Origin: Leptospira sp.
GTDB lineage: Bacteria; Spirochaetota; Leptospiria; Leptospirales; Leptospiraceae
Direction: 5' to 3'
Length of the DNA: 64,000 nt
Assembly (NCBI GenBank): GCA_002786225.1
Contig: PEQN01000001.1
Location: 186,001 to 250,000, forward strand
The notes under the pieces are model-generated. The model was not told where the DNA came from. It did not search any database and worked only from the letters and a program-made list of their open reading frames with translations. The position numbers and the translations under genes were made by a program. Positions 36,043-45,471 of this stretch are shown piece by piece; within the stretch, counting starts at the first letter, position 1; each line of letters begins with the position of its first letter.

Positions 36043-36729
36043 ATGCCTGTAAAATACAAAGTTATTGCCTCTGTCGGTGAAGAAGATTTACGAAATTTAC
36101 AAAAGAAGGATACAAAAGATCTTGATCTTTTAGAAGTGAGGCTGGATCTCTTCTCAAGAAATTATCTACAAAAAGAACTAAAGAAAAAAGTTAAATCTCT
36201 CGCTATTCCTGTTCTTTTAACTTATAGGAGAGCTGAAGATAGCAATATGAAATCCTATGTAAAGCTCTTTCCTGAAGATGTAGAAGATTTATTAAAAGAT
36301 TTCAACTCATCTGAAAATTTTTTAGATATTGAATTGAATCGTGATGATACAATATTTGTAGGATTTGAATCTCTTAAGTATCAGATTATTTACTCCTATC
36401 ATAGCTTTAAAAAATCTATCTCACAAAAAGAAATGAAAGAATATATTTCCAATGCAAAGCCAGTAAAATCAGGAAAACCAATTTTTAAATTTGCAATAAC
36501 ACCAGAAGATATCAATGAAGCAGCGGATTTTATGAATGATATAAAAATTATTTCCAAATCCGCAACGCTTATTGGAGTCTGTATGGGAGAATCTGGAATC
36601 ATTTCTAGAGTATTTGGCGATGCCTATGGATCCTCTTTTACTTATATAACTATAGGTGAACCCAAAGCTCCAGGTCAAATTCCTGTAGATACATTTAAAA
36701 AATTGCGTCCTGATTTATTTAAGCAATAA
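36043..36729 (+). CDS. aroD: 3-dehydroquinate dehydratase, type I
   Basis: The 228-residue TIM-barrel enzyme dehydrates 3-dehydroquinate in the shikimate route. The Schiff-base Lys 149 is in FKFAIT and the catalytic His 120 in YSYHSF. EVRLD (Glu 31) and the C-terminal PKAPGQIPVDTFKKL block complete the type I signature. It is tightly packed between kdsD and a small FliG-like gene. Confidence 0.94.
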   Translation: MPVKYKVIASVGEEDLRNLQKKDTKDLDLLEVRLDLFSRNYLQKELKKKVKSLAIPVLLTYRRAEDSNMKSYVKLFPEDVEDLLKDFNSSENFLDIELNRDDTIFVGFESLKYQIIYSYHSFKKSISQKEMKEYISNAKPVKSGKPIFKFAITPEDINEAADFMNDIKIISKSATLIGVCMGESGIISRVFGDAYGSSFTYITIGEPKAPGQIPVDTFKKLRPDLFKQ

Positions 36730-36738
36730 GGATACATT

Positions 36739-37068
36739 ATGTCAAGTTCTAGCGATTTATCTTTTGAAAAATTCGAAGAATTTTCTTTCTTTGATAATCT
36801 TGCCTTATACTATTTGTGTAACGAGACTCCTCCTCAAACTTTAGCACTTGCCTTTTTAATTGCTGAAAAAAAAGTATGTGGCTCTATGTTGGGTGTCTTG
36901 GAACCAAAAAGAAGAAAGTATGTTCATGAGCTTATGTCTTCTCAGCAAGATGCAAGCATGGAAAAAAAGAAAGCCGCAGCAGATGGTATGCTTATTATAG
37001 CCGATGGTTTACTTTCAAGGGATTTGATTCAGAAAAAAGGAAACTTTTATTTCGGAAAACCAAAGTAA
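36739..37068 (+). CDS. Small protein resembling the FliG middle domain
   Basis: The 109-residue protein has NETPPQTLALAFLIAEKK, which resembles the EHPQTIALILSYLDPQKA block of FliG, followed by a LGVLEPKRRKYVHELM helix and a final LLSRDLI, matching the same order in the FliG middle domain. This similarity is my reading by eye against the fliG at 23154-24167. It lies 9 bases after aroD with a GGA site. It may be a stand-alone FliG-like domain. Its function is unknown. Confidence 0.6.
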   Translation: MSSSSDLSFEKFEEFSFFDNLALYYLCNETPPQTLALAFLIAEKKVCGSMLGVLEPKRRKYVHELMSSQQDASMEKKKAAADGMLIIADGLLSRDLIQKKGNFYFGKPK

Positions 37069-37191
37069 ATTAATTATTTCATAATTTTTAATAAGATATA
37101 TAAATTATATATGTTTAAATTTTTTTAGAAAAAATACTAATTAAAGTCAGTACTGATTTTTTGTTTAGGTACAATCCGTCGAAAATTGTAT

Positions 37192-40100
37192 ATGAACTTC
37201 TTTAGGAAATATTTCCTATATATCTTGATTTTGTTTTTTGCTAATGGTTGTGTAGCTTGGCCAGGTTTCACAGCAATTTTTACAACCCTTCAAAAAACAG
37301 CTTCATCTGGTATGGATTCTCTCGGTTTGCTTTTATTGGGTGGTCAGCCCTCTCCAAATTTAGACCAAGGAACCCCTGCTACACTGGATGGAGAATCTAT
37401 CATTGATATACCAAGTTTGGTCTCTATCGAAATCTCTACTCTAAATCCATCTTTTCCCAAAGGAACAACAATTGATTTAGTTGTGACTGCGATCTACTCT
37501 AATAATACAAATCAAGATGTAACCAGTGAAGTTACTTTTCAAAATCTCAGTCCTGTTATTCTGTCCTTACAATCCACTCATTCACAGATCTTGGGATTCA
37601 ATATAGGTAATGGTCAAATACAAGCAAGCTTCCAAGGTAAAACTGCAAACATTAACTTGACCGTTACAAATGCTATCTTGCAGTCTATAGAGCTAAGCCC
37701 ATCCACTATTCAAGTGCAAATTGCACTAAATGCTAACTTTTTTGTAACTGGAATTTATTCGGATTCTTCCACAGCAGATCTTACCAATCATCCCAATATC
37801 ACTTACCTTAGCTCAAATACAAGCATAGCCAACATATCATCGAACGGACAAATATTAGGAATTGCAAATGGCACAACATCTTTTAAAGCTATCTTTGATG
37901 GATTTGAAAGTACAGCAAGTGTGCAAGTTGTTTCTCCAACTTTAACTAGCATACAAATAACACCTAACAATACATCTATAGCTCTTGGTATGACTCAGAA
38001 TTTTGTTGCACTTGGGAATTACAGCAATGGCACTTCTGTTGATCTTACTAATTCAGTAACTTGGATCTCTTCCGATTCATCAAGAGCATTATTTTATTCT
38101 AGTCCTGTTCCTAGAGGTCAAATACAATCTTTATTGGAAGGATCAGTTACGATTACTGCTCAATTAAATTCAATTGTAAGCAATTCGGTCCTGCTTTCTA
38201 TCACTCAAAAACAATTAACACAAATTGCTATATCTCCAATAAATTCTTCTTTGCCCAAAGGAAATACATTGCAATTCCAAGCAATGGGAACATTTACAGA
38301 TAACTCAATGGCAGATATAACTAGTTTAGTTACTTGGTCATCTAATGATGCAAATATCATAAGCATAAGCAATGGAGGAGGAATGGATGGACTGGCTTCT
38401 GCGGTCAACGTAGGAAGTACGACGATTTCCCTTAGCTATAACACTTTTACAACAAACACTTCCATCAATGTCACAGCTGCCATTCTTAATAGTATCGCCA
38501 TTGTACCAGTAAATGCTTCAACCGTTGCAGGATTAACTCGATCTTATTCGGCAATCGGAACATACTCAGATTCTAGCACTCAAAATATTTCTCAATCTGT
38601 AATTTGGAGTGTAAATGATCCAAGCAAGGCAACTATTGACAATAGTCTGCTGCATAAAGGATTGTTAACAGCCATTAGTGCAGGAAATATAAGCATTCAT
38701 GCACAATTGAATCCTATAAGTGGATCAACATCTGGGATTATCCTTGCTGGAGATACTACACCACCAACTGTTGTTTCAGCTACTTCCATCAATCCAACAA
38801 CAGTTCAAATAACTTTCTCAGAACCTATCAATACAATAGGTGCCTTAAATTTTAATAATTTTAAAATATCCAATTCAAGCTCTTTAATTGGTCTTTGTAC
38901 GAATAATTCCAATTTTTCGAATTCTTCTCAGACATCTGACTTTGCTATTGATTCTGTTTCTGGTTCTGGAAATGTCTATACTTTGAATTTAAGTTCGAGT
39001 CAGATTTTTGGGAAAAATTATACTGTTCTAGTCAATAAATCCAACATCTATGATCTAGCAGCGATACCCAATAATTTGGGATGCTCGAATTCGGCAGGTT
39101 TTGAAGGACAATCAATTCTACGTATTTCTTCTTCTAATTGTAAAAATCTTAATCAAATCATAGTTACATTTTCTAAACCAGTTAAGACAGGCTCATCTTC
39201 AGGAGGAGCAGAATGTGACTCAGCAAGTTCTTGCGCATCTAAATATAAAATAACTGGAATCGATTTAGGTCAAATCACTTCAGCCAAAATATTGGATGGA
39301 ATAGTATGTGGTGCCGAAGCAGCAAATTCATCTAAGGTTTGTATCACTCATTCCTTAATTCAAAATGGTGCAGTAAGTACTATTATAGGTGCCAATGCAA
39401 CCAATGGAGATGGTTTTGATGATACACCTTATTCTGCAATCAGAGATCTCGCCGACAGTGAAAATCTTCAAAGCAATCCAAGAGATCGTGCTAGTTTTTC
39501 CGGTTGTGGAACGGTCCCAGTAAATTTTTCAGATGGTGCTATTTCGACAAATACTTTCGGAGATGGAACATCATTTGGATATCTTTCGAATTACAATAAT
39601 CAAATCTATATAGGTCCTAACCGTGAGGGAAATTCCGCAGCTAGATTTCAATTTGATGGATCTAATCCTTCCAATATTGGATTTCAAATAGATAAACACA
39701 ATGCCGCTAGAAATACAGCTAACTCAAGAGACGGTGGAATTTCTGTACCACCTTTTGTTACTATGGGTCACAATGGATGTATTGAATCCAATGCCAACCT
39801 TTCTGTAGGTTGTGGACCAGATAATGAAAATGGAAGAGGCAATTTTTCTGTTGGAAATTTATTTGGTAGCGAGATACTTTTCATGGGTGGAGCTAGGAAT
39901 TTTCCTGGTGTAACCTTTCCACATTTTAGATATCTTTATTATACCGTTGATACATCTACTTCTTTGGATTTCAAGTACATTCAATTAGGAAATATAACTG
40001 GAAGCTCAACAGCAGGAACACAAAGCTTCGTTACACAAAATAATAATTTATATGTCGGCTTCGCAAAGTACAACCAACCTTCTTATGCGGGTGGTGGTGC

Positions 40101-41091
40101 TTCAAGAAATACACCAGACTTTGGATTTATAAAATTTACAACCAATGCTGGAGATAATACCTCATGTTTGATTGGAAACAATTGTGAAGCAGGTAACAAT
40201 GGTAGGGGTGTAAGATTTCGTATAGACCGTGTGCCCTTTTTTGGTGGATCTAGCGCTGAATCGAATGATAATACTTATACAAATTATGGACTTTATACGG
40301 GAGTTGATTCCCTGATAGTCTTTAATAATAGAATCTATACAGCAAATGGTGGACACAACCAAGTAAATCACAATGGTGGGATCATTCGTTCAAATACAAC
40401 AAATCCAGGTGCCTGTGCAGGAAAATACAACTGTGCTGCTAACTGGACAGAAATTACTCCAAGATCCAATGTTCATTGGCATGGTAGCTCTGGAAATTGG
40501 TTTTCCTTAGAGCTAAGAAAATCCTCTGATTTTACACCTGGAGATTTAGCTTTTGCTCAATTTGCTGAGTTCAATGGAAATTTATTTGCAATCCGAACAT
40601 TTTGTATCGCTACCCCGTCCAATGCCCTTGATCATGCAGATGCTATATCTAAACCCGCATTGGTAGGTTGCAATGATGGCACAACTAACAACAGACGTCC
40701 ACAATTATGGAAATGTAATCCAAGTTTAACTTCTGGCCCACTTACTTGTGAAGCTGGAGATTGGTCCTTAGTAGCAAATAATAATTCCGGTGTTACGAAT
40801 TTCGGATCTGTCGGTAATCATAGTGCAACCTTATTGGTAAGAAATGGAAGTTATTTGTATATAGGTTTCGATAATAATTCAGGAATTGAGATTTGGAGAA
40901 CTAATGTTGCTAATCCAGGAATCAATTCTAGTGAGTGGCAAAAAGTTTCCACAAATGGTCTTGGAGATCCATTGAATATGTTAAATATTTTTTCTGCGAT
41001 CTCTGTTCCTGTTGGTTCACTAAATTATATTTACGTTTCGACTGGAAAAACAGGTATTCCATTAAAAATCTTCAGACAGCAGAACAATTAA
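37192..41091 (+). CDS. Large lipoprotein with five bacterial Ig-like repeats
   Basis: The product has about 1299 residues. The signal peptide ends in FFANGC (Cys 20). Five repeats of about 85-90 residues run from about 76 to 520. Each begins with a pattern like LxSIxIxPxNxS, has GTYSDSSTxDIT in the middle and ends with VT. They match Big_2-type bacterial Ig-like domains. A further Ig-like region follows (TTPPTVVSATSINPTTVQI, about 522-650). The last 500 residues are rich in Asn, Gly and Ser with repeated YIG and FGSVG turns, possibly a beta-propeller. It is a probable surface adhesin related in style to Lig proteins. The ATG at 37192 was chosen over TTG at 37186. Confidence 0.88.
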   Translation: MNFFRKYFLYILILFFANGCVAWPGFTAIFTTLQKTASSGMDSLGLLLLGGQPSPNLDQGTPATLDGESIIDIPSLVSIEISTLNPSFPKGTTIDLVVTAIYSNNTNQDVTSEVTFQNLSPVILSLQSTHSQILGFNIGNGQIQASFQGKTANINLTVTNAILQSIELSPSTIQVQIALNANFFVTGIYSDSSTADLTNHPNITYLSSNTSIANISSNGQILGIANGTTSFKAIFDGFESTASVQVVSPTLTSIQITPNNTSIALGMTQNFVALGNYSNGTSVDLTNSVTWISSDSSRALFYSSPVPRGQIQSLLEGSVTITAQLNSIVSNSVLLSITQKQLTQIAISPINSSLPKGNTLQFQAMGTFTDNSMADITSLVTWSSNDANIISISNGGGMDGLASAVNVGSTTISLSYNTFTTNTSINVTAAILNSIAIVPVNASTVAGLTRSYSAIGTYSDSSTQNISQSVIWSVNDPSKATIDNSLLHKGLLTAISAGNISIHAQLNPISGSTSGIILAGDTTPPTVVSATSINPTTVQITFSEPINTIGALNFNNFKISNSSSLIGLCTNNSNFSNSSQTSDFAIDSVSGSGNVYTLNLSSSQIFGKNYTVLVNKSNIYDLAAIPNNLGCSNSAGFEGQSILRISSSNCKNLNQIIVTFSKPVKTGSSSGGAECDSASSCASKYKITGIDLGQITSAKILDGIVCGAEAANSSKVCITHSLIQNGAVSTIIGANATNGDGFDDTPYSAIRDLADSENLQSNPRDRASFSGCGTVPVNFSDGAISTNTFGDGTSFGYLSNYNNQIYIGPNREGNSAARFQFDGSNPSNIGFQIDKHNAARNTANSRDGGISVPPFVTMGHNGCIESNANLSVGCGPDNENGRGNFSVGNLFGSEILFMGGARNFPGVTFPHFRYLYYTVDTSTSLDFKYIQLGNITGSSTAGTQSFVTQNNNLYVGFAKYNQPSYAGGGASRNTPDFGFIKFTTNAGDNTSCLIGNNCEAGNNGRGVRFRIDRVPFFGGSSAESNDNTYTNYGLYTGVDSLIVFNNRIYTANGGHNQVNHNGGIIRSNTTNPGACAGKYNCAANWTEITPRSNVHWHGSSGNWFSLELRKSSDFTPGDLAFAQFAEFNGNLFAIRTFCIATPSNALDHADAISKPALVGCNDGTTNNRRPQLWKCNPSLTSGPLTCEAGDWSLVANNNSGVTNFGSVGNHSATLLVRNGSYLYIGFDNNSGIEIWRTNVANPGINSSEWQKVSTNGLGDPLNMLNIFSAISVPVGSLNYIYVSTGKTGIPLKIFRQQNN

Positions 41092-41094
41092 TTT

Positions 41095-41535
41095 ATGAAA
41101 TCAAAGAATCATTTATTTCCAAAAAATCAAAAGATAAAAAACCAATTTAAAGATTGCATTAAGAATCATTTTTGGATTCTTTTAAGTATATTTTTATTTA
41201 TAATAAATTGCCAACATGCAAGAATTCGATTCATTCCAGATCTTCCTGATCAGTGCATTCCTTGGTCAGAGAAAAATCAAAATGAAGTCTGCCAAGCTTC
41301 ACTGGAAATTATACGAAATGATTTGGCCAAAAAGAAAACAGTAGAGAAAGAATTCCCTCAGATTTATACTTACTGGGGATTTAAACCAGAGGACATCCAA
41401 GTAGATTTAAATAAAGAGTGCCCCAAGGGTGTTTATGAGATACATCAGTATTCGACTTTAATTAATGCAGTTTATGAACAATTGACAATAGGATTTTATT
41501 CTCCGAGGACTCTAAGGTTAACTTGTTATGAATAA
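41095..41535 (+). CDS. Bor-like lipoprotein 1
   Basis: The 146-residue product has a signal peptide ending in FIINC, preceded by a long basic N-terminus. Its C-terminal part (KGVYEIHQYSTLINAVYEQL, then IGFYSPRTLRLTC) resembles the C-terminus of the lambda Bor/Iss lipoprotein family, which ends with a similar LGIYTPxxxRVYC pattern. Bor proteins are surface lipoproteins linked to serum resistance in E. coli. It starts 3 bases after the Ig-like lipoprotein and overlaps the next gene by 8 bases. Confidence 0.65.
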   Translation: MKSKNHLFPKNQKIKNQFKDCIKNHFWILLSIFLFIINCQHARIRFIPDLPDQCIPWSEKNQNEVCQASLEIIRNDLAKKKTVEKEFPQIYTYWGFKPEDIQVDLNKECPKGVYEIHQYSTLINAVYEQLTIGFYSPRTLRLTCYE

Positions 41536-41929
41536 TTTATTGATAGAAAGGAAAGCAAAATCCCTTTTTTCTTCTTCATACCCTTTAAGGTTCCAGTATT
41601 TGATTTGTATTGCAATTCTGTTTTTAAGTTTTTGCAATAGAACAACTTTATCACTTACAAAAGATAATGTAGAAAATCCATCCTATGAATCCAAAACAGA
41701 AAGTTATTTCTTAGGCTACTATGAGTTTGGTGCTGTGGAAGAATGGATTTGTCCTTCTGATTCTCACACTAAAATAGTGATAGAAAGAAATATAGTTGAT
41801 TCGGTTATACACTTTGCTGTGGGAGGAGTCTTTACAACAAGATCTAATATTGTATATTGCTCAAAATCAATAGAAGCAAGACCAACCGAGCTACAACCAA
41901 ATTCTAGTGGGAAACCTAAATCAAAATAG
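41528..41929 (+). CDS. Bor-like lipoprotein 2
   Basis: The 133-residue product has a signal peptide ending in FLSFC. The mature part contains YFLGYYEFGAVEEWICPSD and then VDSVIHFAVGGVFTTRSNIVYC, again the order and final Cys pattern of the Bor family. It overlaps the preceding Bor-like gene and probably arose by duplication, although the two have diverged strongly. Localisation in the outer membrane is inferred from the lipobox. Confidence 0.65.
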   Translation: MNNLLIERKAKSLFSSSYPLRFQYLICIAILFLSFCNRTTLSLTKDNVENPSYESKTESYFLGYYEFGAVEEWICPSDSHTKIVIERNIVDSVIHFAVGGVFTTRSNIVYCSKSIEARPTELQPNSSGKPKSK

Positions 41930-41988
41930 CATTCAACTAAAATCTTTATATATCAAATCCTTAGAATCAAAAACTAAAATTCGTTCAC

Positions 41989-42912
41989 CTATTTCCAAGG
42001 AATTGTAAAACCTAAGTCTTCAAATTTTTCTTCAAGCTCATCACGTTCACGACTTTTTTTAACTTGAGTCAAATCTTCATTCAATAAACCAAATTCTATA
42101 GCTTTTTGAATTGCTTTTTCTTTTCCTTGTTTGTTAAACGCAGATATGATTTCTTTTTCAATTCGAGTTAAGCCACTCGCATTTACTCTATAATCCAAGA
42201 AAGCTTCCCAAGCAAGTGGACACCATTTGCTAACAATTTCATTGCCGATAGTTTTCGCAAAATTTCGAATTTCTAACTGAGCATGATCATCCATACGAAG
42301 AGCTAAAAAATGCAAAAGATTATGAAGATCAACCTTCCAATATGCTTCTGTATAAGTAGAAAGTGGTAGATCTTTACGAGCTTGTTCTCTAGCAACTCCA
42401 AGTTCTAATCTATGTTGGTAAAGTTTAACTGCATCATCATGAAATTTTTTCTCTGCTTCTGAGAGTTGTTTTCCTTGCTCAATGGGAAAATAGCCTTCAC
42501 TGCCTTGGCGATTCCCTCCTGATTGCAATCTCCACTCAGATTCAGATGTTGTTTGAGAAGAGTCAATTGCGACGGAATAACGAGTTGAATACTCATTTAC
42601 ATTTGCCATACGATGGCGAATCCACTGCCGCCAGGTATCCATAGGAACTCTTACATGTAATTTGAGTTCACACATTTCAAAAGGAGTAGAGTGTCTGTGG
42701 CGAATAAGATAGCGAATCAAACCTCTATCTTCATGAATTTTTTTTGTTCCTTTACCATAAGAAACACGAGCTGCTTGTACGATTGAAGAATCGGAGCCCA
42801 TATAATCAACAAGACGTACAAATCCATCATCCAACACTTTAAATGCCTTCCCTAGAATCTCATCTAAAGCAGGAACATTCAATCTTTCTAATTTTTCAGG
42901 TGTTTCTTCCAT
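41989..42912 (-). CDS. thyX: FAD-dependent thymidylate synthase
   Basis: The 307-residue enzyme makes dTMP from dUMP with methylene-tetrahydrofolate and FAD. The ThyX motif RHRX7S is present at 99-109 in RHRMANVNEYSTRY. The earlier RHRHSTPFEM and the later LPLSTYTEAYWKVDLHNLLHFL region are typical. It is longer than many ThyX proteins because of N- and C-terminal extensions. It is a single-gene unit, divergent from the following hydrolase gene. Confidence 0.96.
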   Translation of the reverse strand: MEETPEKLERLNVPALDEILGKAFKVLDDGFVRLVDYMGSDSSIVQAARVSYGKGTKKIHEDRGLIRYLIRHRHSTPFEMCELKLHVRVPMDTWRQWIRHRMANVNEYSTRYSVAIDSSQTTSESEWRLQSGGNRQGSEGYFPIEQGKQLSEAEKKFHDDAVKLYQHRLELGVAREQARKDLPLSTYTEAYWKVDLHNLLHFLALRMDDHAQLEIRNFAKTIGNEIVSKWCPLAWEAFLDYRVNASGLTRIEKEIISAFNKQGKEKAIQKAIEFGLLNEDLTQVKKSRERDELEEKFEDLGFTIPWK

Positions 42913-42987
42913 TATAGAAATTATGTCTAGAAAATGAGCACACCAGAAAAGCCAATTTTAGTTTTAAAGAAAAATTTTTTATCTTTA

Positions 42988-43012
42988 TAGAAACGCTTTT
43001 TGTCAGTTTCTA
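42988..43012. repeat. Inverted repeat upstream of the GAF/hydrolase gene
   Basis: TAGAAAC (42988-42994) and GTTTCTA (43006-43012) are perfect inverted copies 11 bases apart, 20 bases before the ATG at 43033. It could be an operator or a leader hairpin. No regulator was identified. Confidence 0.35.
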
Positions 43013-43032
43013 GCTAATATAAGGAAATATTC

Positions 43033-44925
43033 ATGGTTATGAATTCGAGAAAAGCCTCAAAGATTGACACCGATGCTCTTCGCATCATTAAAAATCCAAA
43101 GATCCAACGATCTGAAAATTTAAAAGTGAGTCCAGAGGAAATATTTATATTTCCTGTCCCCAAACAAACATACCAATTTCTAGAAGGTGTGTGGACATCT
43201 TTTGTAAATAAGATGGTATCATTGATTTACTTCGATGATGAACCTTGTTTTTCTTATGCGATTTTTGAAATCATTGATAAAGATGCAATGAAGGTTGTAG
43301 CGACAGCAACCCACTTTAAGCTAAAAGAATTAGCGATGAAGAAAAGAATTCCTGGTATTGATGAATTCATTAAGCAAGCAAAACCAATCCCTCTTAATGA
43401 TGTTCAAAATGAATCTTCCCGCTATCTACAAGAAGCTATCATAGATTTCAATAATGGATTACGTCCTGAAATTAAGTTTATCGATTTAAAAAATGAACCA
43501 ATACATCCTGATAAACGTAGTCTTTTAACAGACACTATGAATTATGCTGTTGGACTTCCCATTTTTATCAAAGAAAATCCAATAGGAATCCTTTGGGGCA
43601 TTGCAAAAGATCCTATCCAAGAACACGAAAAAACAGAACTAAGACAACAATTCTTTTCTCTATTTGATGTAATAGAATTCGTAATTGGTAAAGAATTGGA
43701 TTCTCATCTTGATACTTACATGGCACGTAAGAATATTGAGAAAGCAGATACACATTCTAATTCCAAGAGTTTATTCTATACTATCACAGAAGGACAAAAA
43801 GAACCAGTAACATCGATTGTTTTTAGATCTCACCAATATGAAACTGAATATAGGATGGATGCTTCTTTCATTATACCAACTAGCAAAGGTTATGCGGTAA
43901 GCTTAAAACAATTCACACCTGAAAAATTCAACAATTCAAATAAGAATCTATTATTGATTCCTGGTTTCTTTTGTCGTAGATCTGTAATGGATAAGCTTGC
44001 TAGAGAATTAGCACTTAAATATGGGTACAGAGTGTTCTCTATGGATATGCGAGGAAGATCCAAACAAACTATGCCTAAGAATGGCAAGAAAGAAGGATGG
44101 ACTGTTGATGATTATATCCAATCCGATTTTCCAGAGGTTCTAAAGTGGCTTAAGAAACAATTCCCTGAAGAAATGACTGTCGTTATCGGACATAGCATGG
44201 GGGGAATGATCCCAAGATTCTATACAGCTGCCTATGACAAGATTAATGATACCAAAGAAGGAAATATTCTTCCTAAACCTGCTGATTACATTGCTGGAGT
44301 TGTTGCGATAACTTCCCCTAATTACATAAGACTCAGTAGTAATCTTTTCTATATGGATCAAATTAAAAAAGGACTTAGCCTTATTCCATCTCGATCTGTA
44401 GTTGATTTCTTTTTAGGAATGGCATCCTTTTCCATGCAGACAACTATACAGACTATAGATTTAAAGCGATTCTTTAAAATGCTCCTGAATCTTCATGAAT
44501 CACTTAGACCTTTTTCTTATGATATAGGAACAAAGATGCTAACAATCAAGGACTTCGTTGGATACAAAGATATCACACCACCAGAGTGGTATTTCTTGGT
44601 AGAAGATGTCTTCTGTGAAGAATCAGTTTCAGTTATTATGCAATTTGTTCATTCCCAACTTTCAAATGAAGAATCATTTATGTCTTCTGATGGTAAAATC
44701 AACTATACACAAGAAATGAAAAATTTTGACCTTCCTATTTATTCTATACTTGGAACTGAAGATAAAATTGTTCCTATGGACACAAAAGTTGGTGATTTAG
44801 ATTTATTAAAAAGCAAGAACAAGGTTGTGGAAAAATACGAACAAGGTCATTTGGGAATTATATTCCACAACGATACTGTTCGCAAAATTTGTAATAATAT
44901 CAATGAATGGATTTTAAAACTTTAA
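43033..44925 (+). CDS. GAF-like domain fused to an alpha/beta hydrolase
   Basis: The 630-residue protein has an N-terminal part of about 230 residues that ends like a GAF domain (VGLPIFIKENPIGILWG, then a long helix). An alpha/beta hydrolase follows, with LLLIPGFFCRRSVMD as the oxyanion region, nucleophile Ser 388 in VIGHSMGGMI, Asp in LGTEDKIVP and His in YEQGHLGI. There is no signal peptide. It may be a lipase or esterase controlled by the N-terminal domain. The ATG at 43033 has an AAGGAA site 8 bases upstream. Confidence 0.8.
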   Translation: MVMNSRKASKIDTDALRIIKNPKIQRSENLKVSPEEIFIFPVPKQTYQFLEGVWTSFVNKMVSLIYFDDEPCFSYAIFEIIDKDAMKVVATATHFKLKELAMKKRIPGIDEFIKQAKPIPLNDVQNESSRYLQEAIIDFNNGLRPEIKFIDLKNEPIHPDKRSLLTDTMNYAVGLPIFIKENPIGILWGIAKDPIQEHEKTELRQQFFSLFDVIEFVIGKELDSHLDTYMARKNIEKADTHSNSKSLFYTITEGQKEPVTSIVFRSHQYETEYRMDASFIIPTSKGYAVSLKQFTPEKFNNSNKNLLLIPGFFCRRSVMDKLARELALKYGYRVFSMDMRGRSKQTMPKNGKKEGWTVDDYIQSDFPEVLKWLKKQFPEEMTVVIGHSMGGMIPRFYTAAYDKINDTKEGNILPKPADYIAGVVAITSPNYIRLSSNLFYMDQIKKGLSLIPSRSVVDFFLGMASFSMQTTIQTIDLKRFFKMLLNLHESLRPFSYDIGTKMLTIKDFVGYKDITPPEWYFLVEDVFCEESVSVIMQFVHSQLSNEESFMSSDGKINYTQEMKNFDLPIYSILGTEDKIVPMDTKVGDLDLLKSKNKVVEKYEQGHLGIIFHNDTVRKICNNINEWILKL

Positions 44926-44927
44926 AA

Positions 44928-45470
44928 TCAATTATCATTTCGAATTAACTCACAACTCAAAAAAACATTGCTCGAAAGATTAGAAATCTCTTGAGCGATG
45001 AATTTTCCATTTCTTTGGGCACAATTGACTCGACTAATATCTAAACTATCATTGGGTTGTGCGTATAATATTTTTTCGTATGCATCCGCTTGAAATATAA
45101 AACATGATCCTATCAAATTTTGTGTTGGACATTTAGCTATCTTCTTTAAAAAGCTAGGTTCGCAGATTGAATTAGCGATAGCTGAATCTTTATTTCTTGA
45201 ATAAAACTCCCTGCAAGATGGGCTTTGTCCAGATTCAGCGGAACAAGAATAAGCAAAATCTAAAGTAAGTGTAACCTTTTCTGAATCTGAAAAATTTTGA
45301 GAAGAATTCTGACTTTCCGTAAATGCTAAATAACTGAGTCTCAAGCATTCTTCTCGCTTTAATTCATTTTGTTTCTTACGATCACTTCCACAATTGAAAA
45401 AACTAAGTGCTGAAGAAAAGAAAATGAATATAATTATGTAAATTGCTTTCTTCTGCATATATAAATTCAT
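44928..45470 (-). CDS. Cysteine-rich lipoprotein downstream of the porin
   Basis: From the ATG at 45470 the product has about 180 residues. The signal peptide ends in LSFFNC. The mature part has at least seven cysteines, as in AYSC, SPSCREF, SICEPSF, AKCPTQ, GSCF, NCAQ and LSCEL. The ATG at 45470 lies one base after the porin stop, which suggests re-initiation. An ATG at 45458 (MQKKAIY) is also possible, and the one at 45506 overlaps the porin and is less likely. No family is recognised. Confidence 0.65.
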   Translation of the reverse strand: MNLYMQKKAIYIIIFIFFSSALSFFNCGSDRKKQNELKREECLRLSYLAFTESQNSSQNFSDSEKVTLTLDFAYSCSAESGQSPSCREFYSRNKDSAIANSICEPSFLKKIAKCPTQNLIGSCFIFQADAYEKILYAQPNDSLDISRVNCAQRNGKFIAQEISNLSSNVFLSCELIRNDN

Positions 45471-45471
45471 A

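Noticed and set aside
37140..37165. A possible terminator hairpin around TCAGTACTGA followed by a T-run
   Set aside because: The stem is short with a weak G-U pair and a 4-base loop, so it cannot be told from chance in this AT-rich gap.
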